From contig NZ_VLKR01000033.1 in NCBI RefSeq assembly GCF_007830445.1, positions 1 through 62,009 on the forward strand: DNA of 62,009 bases, in the 5' to 3' direction. Under the pieces are notes generated by a model. It was not told where the DNA came from, ran no database searches, and saw only the letters and a list, made by a program, of their open reading frames with translations. Source of the stretch: Sphingobacterium siyangense (GTDB lineage Bacteria > Bacteroidota > Bacteroidia > Sphingobacteriales > Sphingobacteriaceae). Of the stretch, positions 23,845-34,139 are shown one piece after another (positions within the stretch are counted from its first letter, which is position 1; every line of letters starts with the position of its first letter). The translations under genes were made by a program, and so were the position numbers.

Positions 23845-26800
23845 AGCCATCTTTCATTTTGAGTTTGCGCGTTGGTTTAAGAGTTCTGCCGTCTACATCT
23901 ATATGGCACTCTTCTTTGCGCTTTCGTTGTTTATTATGCTGTCTTCGCTCGGTATTTTTGATGGTATAACGGCAACGACTTCGTCCAACACCATTATGAA
24001 CTCTCCATGGGCGATTAATGGTATGGTTAATGGCATGTCGACTATTATCTATTTTTTGATACCGTCCATCGTTGGAGCCTGCGTCTACCGGGATTTTCAA
24101 TACCAGGTGCATACAATACTTTTCAGTTACCCTTTTTCAAAAACGGACTATCTACTCGGTAAATTCTTTGGATCAGTAGCTGTTGTATTGGTTATTGTAT
24201 TTGCTTCAACCTTGGGTATTATCGTCGCACAATTCGTGCCGGGTATCAATCAATCCTTATTGGGACCAATTCATGTTTGGGCATATTTACAGACCTATCT
24301 TGTACAGGTTATCCCAAATCTCATTATTTTTAGTGCAATTATCTTTGTGCTGGTAACATTGACACGAAACGTATACGTTGGTTTTGTCGCGGTGTTGATC
24401 CTTATTATTCTTCAGGTGCTGGTTCAGAATCTGGCGAACAATATGGACAATCGTTTTGTGGGGGCATTGATAGATCCTTTTGGGGATAGTGCCATCTCAT
24501 ACTATACCCAATACTGGTCTTCAGATGAGAAGAATGTCAATAATCTTCCCTTTACCGGAGCTGTTATTTATAACCGGTTAATATGGCTCGCTGTCGCAGC
24601 CTTATTCATTGGCGGATTTTATATGTTGTTTTCTTTTTCACAACATTCGATTTCCTTTAAATCATCGAAAAAAGGAGCCCGTTTAACCAAAAATAACTTT
24701 GATAGTATCTTCAAAATCAATCTGCCTAAAGTAAACTATGATTTTTCGACCTTTCATTATTTGAAAACGACATGGACAATGGCACGGTACGACTATCGCT
24801 ATATCGTCAAAAATCCGGTGTTTTTAATATTGACTTTGGTAGGAGTATTGTTCATTATCTTGATGGCAAGCACCATTGGCTCGATATTCGGAACGTCGAC
24901 TTATCCGGTGACCTGGAAAATGCTGATGATCCCGGGGACTACGTTTAAGTTTTTCCTGCTGATCCTGACGTTTCTTTTTACGGGACTTCTTGTCCACCGC
25001 GGCAGCATTACGCGGATGGGAGGATTGTTGGATACAACAGCGACGCCCAACTGGGCTTTTATGGGGTCGAAGATTATCGCAATTCTTTTGATGCAATTGA
25101 CTTTGCTGGCCGTTGTGATTGCGACCTGCATGGGGTTTCAGGTGTACCATCACTATTATAATTTTGAAATTGGACAATATGTGATGCATCTGATGGTGTA
25201 TGGTATGTTGTCAAATTTGGTATGGCTATTTATTTCACTTTTTGTACATACGCTTTTCAAAAATTACCTGGCTGGATTTTTTGTGTTATTGACCCTCTTT
25301 ATTGGATTACCCTTTTTATCCATGGTCGGTGTAGAACAGGAGATCTATCAGTTTAATCAGGGACCAGATCTGGATTACTCGGATATGGATGGATTCGGCT
25401 ATGTTCTTCCGTTTTTAACGTATCGGGTTTATTGGCTGCTTTTTGCGGTGTTTTTTGCTGTCATCGCCCTGCTGTTATGGCGAAGAGGTGGTTTTTCGGG
25501 AGTTAGGGAGCGTTGGGGTATTTTTAAGGCGAATTTGGGACCGGTAACAACGGCGCTGCTCATTTTTGCCTTTGCGGGCTTTATTGGCATCGGTGCTGCA
25601 ATATATTACGAAAACCACATTAAAAATCCATATTATACCAGTTTAGATCATGAAAAACAAGCTGTAGAATGGGAAAAGAAATATAAGAAGTATCAGTACA
25701 GGCCGCAGCCCCGTGTCGTGGATATTAAGTTTAATCTGGATATTTTTCCCGATACGCGAAGTTTTAAAGCGCATGCGGACTATGTATTGAAAAACAAGAC
25801 CAATATGCCTATTGATTCTATTTTTGTCAATTACAATAATTACGATTATATATTTTCTTTAAGTGTACCAAATAAATTGATTTCTGCCGACGATAAATAT
25901 AATTTCAATATTTATAAACTCGAGAAGCCTATGGCTCCGGGCGATTCTATTGTGTTGAAATTTAGTACTGTTAGTCCGGCCAATACCTGGATAAATGAAA
26001 AGTCGCCTGTGAAGGGCAATGGTACGTTTATCAACAATATGCTTTTCCCGAATATAGGCTATCTTGACCGTGGCGAGTTGGTAGACAATGATGTCCGCAA
26101 AAAGTATGGACTTCCGTATCGCGATAGAATGGCTGCGCAGACTGACAAAAGGGCCCTGCAGAATAACTATATATCCAACGATGCCGATTGGATCCGTTTT
26201 GAAGCTACAGTAAGTACGGCCAAGAATCAGTTGGCTATTGCTCCGGGCTATCTCACAAAACAATGGGAGAAAGATGGTCGTAAGTACTATCAATATAAAA
26301 TGGATTCGGAAATCCTGAACTTTTTTGCATTTAATTCGGCCGAATATGAAGTCAAAAAAGATAAGTGGAACGGTGTTAATTTGGAGATTTATTACCATAA
26401 AGGACATACCTATAACCTCGATCGCATGATGGCTTCCAGTAAGGCTTCTTTGGCTTACTATACGAAAGAATACAGTGCTTACCCGCATCGACAATTGCGT
26501 ATTATTGAATTTCCGCGCACAGCGGGAACTTTCGCGCAGTCCTTTGCAAATACAATTCCTTTTTCTGAAGCGATCGGTTTTATTGCTGATGTCAATGAGA
26601 AGAAAGAAGATGCGGTCGATTATCCCTACGCGGTAACAGCCCATGAGATTGCACATCAGTGGTGGGCACATCAAGTGGTAGGAGCCAATGTGCAAGGGGC
26701 TACATTGATGTCCGAAAGTATGTCTGAATATTCATCGCTCAAGGTTTTGGAAAAAAGATATGGTAAAGGGCAGATGCGTAAGTTTCTCAAAGATGCGCTC

Positions 26801-27481
26801 GATGGCTATTTGCAAGGACGAAGTGCCGAAAAACTAGGTGAAAAGCCGTTGATGTATAATGAAAATCAAATGTACATCCATTACCAAAAGGGATCCCTGG
26901 TGCTTTATGCCTTGAGCGATTATCTGGGCGAGGATCTTTTTAACAGGACAGCCCAATCTTATTTACAACGTACAGCGTTTCAAAACCCACCGTATACAAC
27001 TTCATCAGAGTTTGTGGATAGTTTTAGACAGGCGACTCCTGACTCATTACGTTACCTGATTAAAGATATGTTTGAAACGATCACCCTGTATAACAATAAA
27101 ATAGAAAAAGTAAGTTCAAAGAAACTTAAGGATGGTAAATACCAGGTTGATATCCAATTTGAAGTGTCCAAGTACCGCGTAGATGGCAATGGGAAAAAGA
27201 GTTACAATGACGAAGGTGGGCAGCCGCTGTCCTTTAAGAAATCAGATCGTGTGACTCTGAAATCATTGCCATTGGCAGACTATATCGAGGTAGGTGTTTT
27301 CTCGGATAAGAAAAGCAAAGACGGTAATAAACGTCAGGAGCTTTATCTAAAAAAGCATAAAATCGATCGAATCAACAATACGATGACGCTGATTGTTGAT
27401 CAAAAACCCGAACAGGTAGGTATAGATCCTTACAATAAACTGATCGATATTGAATCGGACGATAATCGAAAGGAAATATAA
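23825..27481 (+). CDS. ABC-2 permease fused to an M1 family aminopeptidase domain
   Basis: This is an unusually large single chain of 1218 residues. Residues 1-about 590 hold two sets of membrane helices of ABC-2 permease type with a soluble break at about 280-330. Residues about 640-1218 are an M1 (gluzincin) peptidase domain with the zinc motif H940-E-I-A-H944 and a downstream glutamate in LMSESMSEY. The spacing from H944 to that glutamate is 19 residues rather than the usual 18. The peptidase domain is expected outside the cytoplasmic membrane. Fusions of this type with their own ABC ATPase are known in Bacteroidota, with no established substrate. The overlap with the upstream ATPase gene indicates one complex. 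A terminator follows. Confidence 0.9.
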   Translation: MINAMFKAIFHFEFARWFKSSAVYIYMALFFALSLFIMLSSLGIFDGITATTSSNTIMNSPWAINGMVNGMSTIIYFLIPSIVGACVYRDFQYQVHTILFSYPFSKTDYLLGKFFGSVAVVLVIVFASTLGIIVAQFVPGINQSLLGPIHVWAYLQTYLVQVIPNLIIFSAIIFVLVTLTRNVYVGFVAVLILIILQVLVQNLANNMDNRFVGALIDPFGDSAISYYTQYWSSDEKNVNNLPFTGAVIYNRLIWLAVAALFIGGFYMLFSFSQHSISFKSSKKGARLTKNNFDSIFKINLPKVNYDFSTFHYLKTTWTMARYDYRYIVKNPVFLILTLVGVLFIILMASTIGSIFGTSTYPVTWKMLMIPGTTFKFFLLILTFLFTGLLVHRGSITRMGGLLDTTATPNWAFMGSKIIAILLMQLTLLAVVIATCMGFQVYHHYYNFEIGQYVMHLMVYGMLSNLVWLFISLFVHTLFKNYLAGFFVLLTLFIGLPFLSMVGVEQEIYQFNQGPDLDYSDMDGFGYVLPFLTYRVYWLLFAVFFAVIALLLWRRGGFSGVRERWGIFKANLGPVTTALLIFAFAGFIGIGAAIYYENHIKNPYYTSLDHEKQAVEWEKKYKKYQYRPQPRVVDIKFNLDIFPDTRSFKAHADYVLKNKTNMPIDSIFVNYNNYDYIFSLSVPNKLISADDKYNFNIYKLEKPMAPGDSIVLKFSTVSPANTWINEKSPVKGNGTFINNMLFPNIGYLDRGELVDNDVRKKYGLPYRDRMAAQTDKRALQNNYISNDADWIRFEATVSTAKNQLAIAPGYLTKQWEKDGRKYYQYKMDSEILNFFAFNSAEYEVKKDKWNGVNLEIYYHKGHTYNLDRMMASSKASLAYYTKEYSAYPHRQLRIIEFPRTAGTFAQSFANTIPFSEAIGFIADVNEKKEDAVDYPYAVTAHEIAHQWWAHQVVGANVQGATLMSESMSEYSSLKVLEKRYGKGQMRKFLKDALDGYLQGRSAEKLGEKPLMYNENQMYIHYQKGSLVLYALSDYLGEDLFNRTAQSYLQRTAFQNPPYTTSSEFVDSFRQATPDSLRYLIKDMFETITLYNNKIEKVSSKKLKDGKYQVDIQFEVSKYRVDGNGKKSYNDEGGQPLSFKKSDRVTLKSLPLADYIEVGVFSDKKSKDGNKRQELYLKKHKIDRINNTMTLIVDQKPEQVGIDPYNKLIDIESDDNRKEI

Positions 27482-27500
27482 GGAGAGCCCGGTAAAAAAA

Positions 27501-27527
27501 TCCCCATCATGCGATGGGGATTTTTTT
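27501..27527. terminator. Rho-independent bidirectional terminator
   Basis: TCCCCATC (27501-27508), loop ATGC, GATGGGGA (27513-27520) and seven T follow the permease-peptidase gene. Seven A upstream make it work in reverse too, for the minus-strand peroxidase gene ending at 27660. Confidence 0.92.
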
Positions 27528-27659
27528 ATGGCTTTGTGCTGCCTTCGTTTTTTACGCTGTTCATTTAAAGCGATAAGCACATGTTATTTTAAGAAGACTA
27601 GGTTGACACCTTATTTATCTTCGTATTAATGCTGGATTTCTCTTTTTATTTATTTTGGT

Positions 27660-28799
27660 TTATTCGGGCAATTTTGGCATCGTTATACGCTGTTGTGTAC
27701 TACTACTGATAGCCCCTAGAAATTTAAGCACAGCATTAATTTCTTCATTTGTGAGGTTCAGCTTTTTCAGCTTCGCCGAATGAATGGGTTTGGTTTTAGG
27801 ATCTATCGTAACGCTACGCTGTATCGGTTCAGGATTACCGAGATTATAAAGTTGTACGACGTCCAGTAATGTTGGAAAATTACCATGGTGCATCCAAGGT
27901 CCTGTAAGGGTGATTTCCCGTAAAGAGGGCGTTCGAAATGCACCTATATCTTCCTGCTTGCCACTGATATGGTAATGTCCAAAGTCCTGCTGCCTGGTAC
28001 CATATAATGTTTGACCATCATTATGGAACTGATTATCTGAAAATAACGGTGTATTGTGGCAGTTGATGCAGCGTGCTTTAGTCCGAAAAAGATGAAGCCC
28101 CCAGACCTCGTCATCCGTCATGGCATCTTTATTTCCTTTAATAAAGCGGTCAAATTTGCTGTTGTAGCTACGAATGCCGCGCTCAAAAGTTGCAATAGCC
28201 TGTTGAATGCGCGAGATACTGATCGTACTGTCTCCAAAGGCTGATTTGAACAAAGGCCTGTAACCGGCTATTGCCTGAATATGACGTACAGCTACTTCGG
28301 GAGCGGTGTTCATCTCAACGCTATCGGTCAATGGGAATAATACCTGGGCTTCCAAGGAGGGAGATCGTCCATCCCAAAAGAAAGTATGGTAGTATCCAAC
28401 ATTATACAAGGTCATTGCATTTCGCTTTCCTACCCGTCGATTGTGCCCATTTGCTAAGCTTTTGCCGTCGCCCCAGCCCAGTTGCGGATCGTGGCAGCTT
28501 GCGCAGGCCAGCTGTTTGGTAGCAGAAAGTCTGGGATCGAAAAACAATAATTTTCCCAGCGCTGACTTTTCCTTGGAAAAGGGATTGTCCAAAGGGTATT
28601 CTACATCAGGCAGTGATCCGATATCCACAAAATTTGTTTTTACATCATCATCTAGGTGGGGAGTCGGCCATTGCCTGCTGTCGCCGGAAGCATACAGTCT
28701 GCGCCATAGCGCAATATCAGGAATATCCTGATCCTGCACAAAAGCCAGCAAGATCAGGACGACTCCCAATAAACCAAATACAAGTACTCTTCGTATCAT
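27660..28799 (-). CDS. Di-heme cytochrome c peroxidase family protein
   Basis: The 379-residue protein has one N-terminal hydrophobic segment (5-21) that exports or anchors it, and two heme c sites, C99-A-S-C-H103 and C244-I-N-C-H248. The order and spacing are those of bacterial di-heme cytochrome c peroxidases and the related MauG proteins; both reduce peroxide or drive oxidations in the periplasm. It ends the SusC/SusD operon, starting 8 bases after the lipoprotein gene's stop. In Bacteroidota such peroxidases recur next to iron- or metal-linked outer-membrane receptors, so a redox role in handling the imported ligand is plausible but inferred. Confidence 0.9.
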   Translation of the reverse strand: MIRRVLVFGLLGVVLILLAFVQDQDIPDIALWRRLYASGDSRQWPTPHLDDDVKTNFVDIGSLPDVEYPLDNPFSKEKSALGKLLFFDPRLSATKQLACASCHDPQLGWGDGKSLANGHNRRVGKRNAMTLYNVGYYHTFFWDGRSPSLEAQVLFPLTDSVEMNTAPEVAVRHIQAIAGYRPLFKSAFGDSTISISRIQQAIATFERGIRSYNSKFDRFIKGNKDAMTDDEVWGLHLFRTKARCINCHNTPLFSDNQFHNDGQTLYGTRQQDFGHYHISGKQEDIGAFRTPSLREITLTGPWMHHGNFPTLLDVVQLYNLGNPEPIQRSVTIDPKTKPIHSAKLKKLNLTNEEINAVLKFLGAISSSTQQRITMPKLPE

Positions 28800-28806
28800 T
28801 CGTTGT

Positions 28807-29457
28807 TTATAGTTCTAACGCTTTGGTACTCAATTTGTATTTACGGGTTACCTTATTTGCTCCTCCGATCGCAGACTCGTTAAAATTCACTTCCAAGTCG
28901 ATTACACCTTCATTTAGGTCATAGGTTCCCGAACCACTGATACCAATTTCAAAGAACTCCATATCTTTTCGTTCTTCAGCGGATTCGGTTTTCTTATAGA
29001 TTTTTACCTGTTGTTCTTTTACAGTCACTTTACCGATTTTATCATTATTCTCATTTGGTAAAAATTGCAATACCTGATCGACATTTATACCAGCCGTTTT
29101 GATGTTTGTTGAGCCGATTTTATCGCTGTAAAGCGTGACCATCTGGAATAGGTTTACCCCGCTATCTGTCACATAAGGATTGGTAAAGCCCATATAAGTT
29201 GTGTCTGTTAATGACACGGTAGGATAGTGTGCTCGGATACGTTTGCCCCAGGTTTGAGTGGCATCATCGAAGCGGTAGATATAGAGTTCAAAATAAGCAT
29301 CTGTACTGGTAAATGCAGCTACGGCATTATATGGCTTAGCAACAGACTCGGGCTCAGGAGTCACGGTACTGTCCTTGCTACAGGACATGGTAAAAAATAA
29401 GATGCTGAAAATAGTGACTAGCTTGGATAACTTAAGGATTGCTTTTAAACTGTTCAT
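28807..29457 (-). CDS. Lipoprotein of the SusC/SusD operon, function unknown
   Basis: This 216-residue protein starts with a signal ending in LFFTMSC (lipid anchor C26). The mature part is beta-rich with no motif I recognise (YNAVAAFTSTDAYFELYIYRFD; GSGTYDLNEGVIDLEVNF). Its place directly between SusD (35-base gap) and the di-heme peroxidase (8-base gap) marks it as a surface accessory protein of that system, like SusE/F-type ligand-binding lipoproteins, but no homology to those is evident. Confidence 0.75.
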   Translation of the reverse strand: MNSLKAILKLSKLVTIFSILFFTMSCSKDSTVTPEPESVAKPYNAVAAFTSTDAYFELYIYRFDDATQTWGKRIRAHYPTVSLTDTTYMGFTNPYVTDSGVNLFQMVTLYSDKIGSTNIKTAGINVDQVLQFLPNENNDKIGKVTVKEQQVKIYKKTESAEERKDMEFFEIGISGSGTYDLNEGVIDLEVNFNESAIGGANKVTRKYKLSTKALEL

Positions 29458-29491
29458 GTGTTGTTTTATTAATTTGTGTTTTATTGAGTGA

Positions 29492-30871
29492 TTAATAGCC
29501 GGGATTCTGTCTCATCAGTGAATTGGAGAGTACAGACTGTTGTGGAATAGGCAGTACCATATGATCATTTGGATAAGTGACATTACAGTTTGCACCAGTA
29601 CAGTCATTGCGCATAACGGATTGACCTCTACGCATCAGATCCAGGTATAAGAAGCCTTCAAGACAGAGCTCACGACGACGTTCGTCAAGGATCTCCTTGA
29701 TCAGTAGGTCTTTTGTGTTGAAAAGATAAGCGCCGAGCTGCGGATTACCGCGTAGTCTGATGACATTTAGGTCTGAAATAGCTTCATTAGCATAGCCAAG
29801 TTCAGCTGCCGCTTCGGCATGAATCAAATATATTTCGGAAAGACGGATCAACTTGACGCTTGTTACTGCAGTTTGTATAGTTGGATATTTAAATATTCCA
29901 CCCTGAGCACGCACATCATTTTGCCCATACAAATGGATTAGATCCTGACTTGGTCCAAACTGATAGTAGGAGTTGCCTGAATCATTGACATAATAACTAC
30001 CGATTGAGTTACTGGAATAATTGCTCGGCACAGCCAATTCGAATATAGATTCTTTGGTGTTGGCCTGTTTCCAACTGTCGATATACTCAGCATTGGTATA
30101 TAGCGAATAGTTCGCTTTGAGCAGTTCGGCACATAGTTGGTAAGCTTTTTCCCAATCGTTGCGATTTAATGCTAACCGGGCTTGGAGTGCTTTACTTGCC
30201 TGTAAGCTCATATATATTTTGGCATTGCCTTCAAATATAGCTTTGCTATTGGCAAATAAAGAATCAGCGAGGGACAGATCAGCCTGTATAAATTGATATA
30301 CATCTGCCACTGTGGAGCGTGCAATCTGTGCCTCATTGGGTATAATTGTCGTTTTGGCCAATATGATGCCCGGATGTGAAGCATTTTCGGTGTAACGATA
30401 AGGCTGGGCATATAACTGCACAAGATCGAAATGAACCAATGCCCGCAGACCATAGGCCTGGGCCATTACGTTATTGCGTTCGAGTTCACTGACATTCTGC
30501 ATCGCTGGGACACGCTTTATGATATTATTGATTGCATTGAGTAGCGTATACTGATAACTGTATAGACTGTTCATAGAACCATTTTCGGCATCTGTCTCAA
30601 AGGAATAAACATCCGAAAGTGTCGTTTTGCTCGCTACGGTAAACGTTAAGTTTCCGCCAAGCAGGTCTGGGTAAACCATACGCAAGCCATTGTAGTAAGT
30701 TGACTGAAATAGGTCTTCGTAAACTCCCGCCAAAGCCGATTTAGCACCCTGCATATCTGAAAAAAGCAGGTCGACCGATACTTTGTTTTCCGGTTCTTTA
30801 TCTAAAAATTTTGAACAGCCCGTTGTGCCCAAAGTGACAAGAAAAGCAATACTTAGCATCTTTATGTTCAT
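29492..30871 (-). CDS. susD: SusD/RagB family nutrient-binding outer-membrane lipoprotein
   Basis: This 459-residue protein has the lipoprotein signal (TTGCSKFLDKEP, anchor C19), the SusD N-terminal helical repeats (AQAYGLRALVHFDLVQLYAQPY) and the C-terminal domain (RLSEIYLIHAEAAAELG, DERRRELCLEGFLYLDLMR, LPIP). SusD proteins form the lid on the SusC barrel and help capture the ligand at the cell surface. It lies 19 bases after susC. It is shorter than most glycan SusDs (about 500-600 residues), and no glycoside hydrolase is in the operon, so a non-glycan ligand is possible. Confidence 0.93.
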   Translation of the reverse strand: MNIKMLSIAFLVTLGTTGCSKFLDKEPENKVSVDLLFSDMQGAKSALAGVYEDLFQSTYYNGLRMVYPDLLGGNLTFTVASKTTLSDVYSFETDAENGSMNSLYSYQYTLLNAINNIIKRVPAMQNVSELERNNVMAQAYGLRALVHFDLVQLYAQPYRYTENASHPGIILAKTTIIPNEAQIARSTVADVYQFIQADLSLADSLFANSKAIFEGNAKIYMSLQASKALQARLALNRNDWEKAYQLCAELLKANYSLYTNAEYIDSWKQANTKESIFELAVPSNYSSNSIGSYYVNDSGNSYYQFGPSQDLIHLYGQNDVRAQGGIFKYPTIQTAVTSVKLIRLSEIYLIHAEAAAELGYANEAISDLNVIRLRGNPQLGAYLFNTKDLLIKEILDERRRELCLEGFLYLDLMRRGQSVMRNDCTGANCNVTYPNDHMVLPIPQQSVLSNSLMRQNPGY

Positions 30872-30890
30872 AGCTCAAATTATTAAAGGA

Positions 30891-33800
30891 TTAAAGTGTG
30901 GTGCGTAGGCCAATCGAAAAATTACGTGTCTCGGGATAGACAAACCTATACTCGCGGATACCGTTTCTGCCAGCGGGGCTTTTGTCTTTGAACCAGTAAA
31001 GTACATTTGTAACATTGAAGCTCAAAGCTGTCTGCCCTATGCCGATGCGCTTGGTCAATCGATCTGCCAGGCGATAGCTTAAGGATACGTTGCTCAGCTT
31101 GAGATAAGTCATGCTGTACAAATAGCGGGAGGAATTGTTGAGTGGTGAGCTTGAATTAAGTTTGGGGATTGCAGTGATATCGCCCGCATTCTGCCAACGA
31201 TCCAGTAGGTTGACCGACATATTGGAGTTTGCCAGATTATTGCCATCCCGTAAGTAGGTTGTCGATGCAAACTTGTTGCCACCAAGGTTATACTGTATAT
31301 TGAAGGTGAACTGAAAACCCTTCCAGCCCAGATTGTTGATGATACTTCCTTGAAAATCAGGCATCGAATTGCCTAGTAATTGGTAAGCGTTTTGACCCAT
31401 TGCCCGTATTTCAGTCCGATTTAACAGCTCTCCATCTGGGGTATAGAATTGTTCCACTCCGGTGCTTGGATCTACACCGCCCCATTTGATACCCCAGAGC
31501 GAAGTTGAACTGTATCCAACACGCTGACCTATACCTACATTATCGGAGGAGTTTGCTGCATATTGTTCAATGAGTGGATTATTAAAGGAGGTCACCTTAT
31601 TTCTATTCCAACCACCGATAAGGGTACTGTTCCAGGTTATCTTAGACTGTTTAAGCCATTGATAGGCAATGCTTAAATCGAGCCCTTGATTGTACATATT
31701 GCCCGAATTGACTGGCATTTTGCCATATCCTGTTTCTAATGGCACACTGATGTCTGTAATGAGATTGCGGATATTATTCCGGTAAAGGTCTAATACAAGA
31801 CGCAATCTATTGAAGGCATTCAAGTCAAAACCGAAGTTGAATTTGATATTCGTTTCCCAACCTAGATCTGGATTTTCGGCAGCAGAAGAAGAGGGAGTTG
31901 CACTCATTTGCCCACCATAGGTCACGTTGTTTAAATCATAAAGCCCTCTGGAAGCATATGATCCGATCCGCGAATTCCCTGTGGTTCCGAAGCTGGCTCG
32001 AAGACGTAAGAAATCAATTGCTGCAACGGGTTGCATGAATTTTTCGTTGCTGATATTCCAGCCTAATCCAAGCGCTCCATTGAGTGCGACCTGTTTGTCG
32101 CCACCAAACATGGACGACTGATCTGCACGGCCACTCAGAGAAGCATAAAATCGCTTGTCATAGTCGTAATTCATTTGTACATAGTTGGATACTGTCGCAT
32201 CCGAGATTTTAGAGGAAGACGACTGTGTCGAACTTGCGAGGCCGAGTGAGATGACCCTATCGTAAGTAAAGCCGGTACCTTGGCCCACTAATAATTTGCT
32301 GTATTGATCTTTTAGTTCTATCCCCGCAATACCAACAAAACGATGCCCGTTTTGCCATTTTGGGCTATAGGTTAACTGTAACATGGAGGTCCAGCTGTAC
32401 GTCGTGCGATCGTTGATTCGGAGACGCCCATCTTTAGCTGTGGAAGCACCGGCTATGCCTGAAAGAAAAGTTTCCTGCTTGGATTGCAGCATATTCCCGC
32501 CGATAGCTCCGCGCAGGCTTAACAAGGGTAACAGTGCATATTGCAGTTCAATCCGTGCAGTCCCTGTAAAAGCCAAGGCTTTATCTGTATTTTCAGCCAG
32601 CGCTGCGACAGGATTCACGAGCCCTAAGAAGGTACTGTAAGTTCCGTCTTCCTTGTAGGGATTTATATTGGGAGGCATGTAAGCAGCATTTGCAAATTGG
32701 TCGAGCCCCTCACGCTGCATCAGTGTCGGCGATATAGTCGTGGTCATTTGCAGTTTATCACTAAACTGATTGTAATAACGCATGGAGCTTGTGTATTGCT
32801 TCAGTCCATTTCCCGGACTGGCATTTTGTTGATTGCGGTAGCCCATAGAGAGGTAATACGTATCGTTACCTTTTCCGCCCGAAAGTGATAGATTTACATT
32901 ATCATAGCGTGCATTGCGTGAAGTCAGTCCAAACCAATCTGTATCAATGGTATTGCTACCCGCCAGACGCGTTGCTTCACTCTCGGTTTTGCCCGTATTG
33001 ATATGGAACTCCCGTAGTAGCTCATAGTATTGCGGCCCGGAGAGCAATTTCATCCGATTGATAAATGTGGATACACCGGTATTGTATGACGCTGTCAACT
33101 GCGGTTTGCCGCTCCGCCCAGACTTGGTGGTGATTAAAATCACACCGTTTGCTGCATTAGCACCATAGATTGCGGTTGCGGCAGCATCCTTAAGTACCGA
33201 AATGGATTCAATATCTAACGGATTGATTCCTGCAATTGGGTTCAGCAATGTTTCGCCATTAAAAAGCGAACTGGCGTCGCCAATCTCCTGTTCTTGGACA
33301 ACGACACCATCCACCACGTACAAAGGCTGCGATGAGGTTGATCGTCCAGTATTGCTTGTCAGGTTTGTCAATGTTCCCTGTCCTCGGATATGGAGCTTAA
33401 CGGATGTGCCCAAGGAAGTGCTGGGTTCGACATATAATCCCGGTACCAATCCTTCCAACATCTTATCGACACTCTCTATAGGGCGATCGGCCTGTAAATC
33501 CTTTGCGCTGACGGTATAGACACTTCCGATCATCTCTTCGCGCAGTTTAGGCGCTTCGTAAGTACTGCTGACGAATACTTCTTCAAGCTGTTGATCTAAA
33601 GGTGACAGATTGATCTGCTGTACAGCGGTATCCACCTTGAAGTCGTAATTCTGATAACCTAAGTAACGTACGCCTATTCCCTCGCCGCGATTTTCGGCTG
33701 CTGTCAGTATGCGATATCGCCCTAAACTATCGGTGAAATAGGTTTTGTTTTCTTTGCGTAGCATAATAGTCGCACCGGCCATAGGTAAGCCTGTTTTGGC

Positions 33801-34139
33801 ATCTTTCACTACACCTCTTAATTGTATGGGTTTTGGCGCCTTGCTGACGGCTATCAGATTTGAATGTTTAATCCGCTGAAAGCGCAACTGAAGCGTTGAA
33901 GCAAGTCTCGACAAATACGTATCGATATTCTCTTTTGCTGTCGGAAGTGGAACGCGTCGCTGCAGTCCGATGGATGCATCGTAGGAAAAATGTACAGCAT
34001 GTTGCTGCGTCAGTAATTGAAAAGCAGTTTCCAAACTCCCTTGGTTGGAAGCATTTTGAGCTGAAACAGCGCCAGCGAATAATAGAAAAAAAGTATTCAA
34101 TAAACAGGTTCGTCTTACTGTTTTTTTAATAAAGCACAT
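30891..34139 (-). CDS. susC: SusC/RagA TonB-dependent receptor with N-terminal STN signalling domain
   Basis: This is a 1082-residue outer-membrane receptor. A signal peptide (to about residue 28) is followed by an STN domain (about 45-95; AVHFSYDASIGLQRRVPL), a carboxypeptidase-regulatory-like beta sandwich (about 105-190), the plug with SVLKDAAATAIYGANAANGVILI (about 325-345) and a 22-strand barrel. The STN domain talks to the FecR-type anti-sigma in the periplasm, so ligand binding should switch on the sigma factor upstream. Its start overlaps fecR by 14 bases. The ligand is unknown. Confidence 0.94.
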   Translation of the reverse strand: MCFIKKTVRRTCLLNTFFLLFAGAVSAQNASNQGSLETAFQLLTQQHAVHFSYDASIGLQRRVPLPTAKENIDTYLSRLASTLQLRFQRIKHSNLIAVSKAPKPIQLRGVVKDAKTGLPMAGATIMLRKENKTYFTDSLGRYRILTAAENRGEGIGVRYLGYQNYDFKVDTAVQQINLSPLDQQLEEVFVSSTYEAPKLREEMIGSVYTVSAKDLQADRPIESVDKMLEGLVPGLYVEPSTSLGTSVKLHIRGQGTLTNLTSNTGRSTSSQPLYVVDGVVVQEQEIGDASSLFNGETLLNPIAGINPLDIESISVLKDAAATAIYGANAANGVILITTKSGRSGKPQLTASYNTGVSTFINRMKLLSGPQYYELLREFHINTGKTESEATRLAGSNTIDTDWFGLTSRNARYDNVNLSLSGGKGNDTYYLSMGYRNQQNASPGNGLKQYTSSMRYYNQFSDKLQMTTTISPTLMQREGLDQFANAAYMPPNINPYKEDGTYSTFLGLVNPVAALAENTDKALAFTGTARIELQYALLPLLSLRGAIGGNMLQSKQETFLSGIAGASTAKDGRLRINDRTTYSWTSMLQLTYSPKWQNGHRFVGIAGIELKDQYSKLLVGQGTGFTYDRVISLGLASSTQSSSSKISDATVSNYVQMNYDYDKRFYASLSGRADQSSMFGGDKQVALNGALGLGWNISNEKFMQPVAAIDFLRLRASFGTTGNSRIGSYASRGLYDLNNVTYGGQMSATPSSSAAENPDLGWETNIKFNFGFDLNAFNRLRLVLDLYRNNIRNLITDISVPLETGYGKMPVNSGNMYNQGLDLSIAYQWLKQSKITWNSTLIGGWNRNKVTSFNNPLIEQYAANSSDNVGIGQRVGYSSTSLWGIKWGGVDPSTGVEQFYTPDGELLNRTEIRAMGQNAYQLLGNSMPDFQGSIINNLGWKGFQFTFNIQYNLGGNKFASTTYLRDGNNLANSNMSVNLLDRWQNAGDITAIPKLNSSSPLNNSSRYLYSMTYLKLSNVSLSYRLADRLTKRIGIGQTALSFNVTNVLYWFKDKSPAGRNGIREYRFVYPETRNFSIGLRTTL

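Noticed and set aside
25859..26695. 278-codon minus-strand frame inside the permease-peptidase gene
   Set aside because: The plus strand there encodes the M1 domain up to the zinc motif; the antisense frame has no recognisable content.
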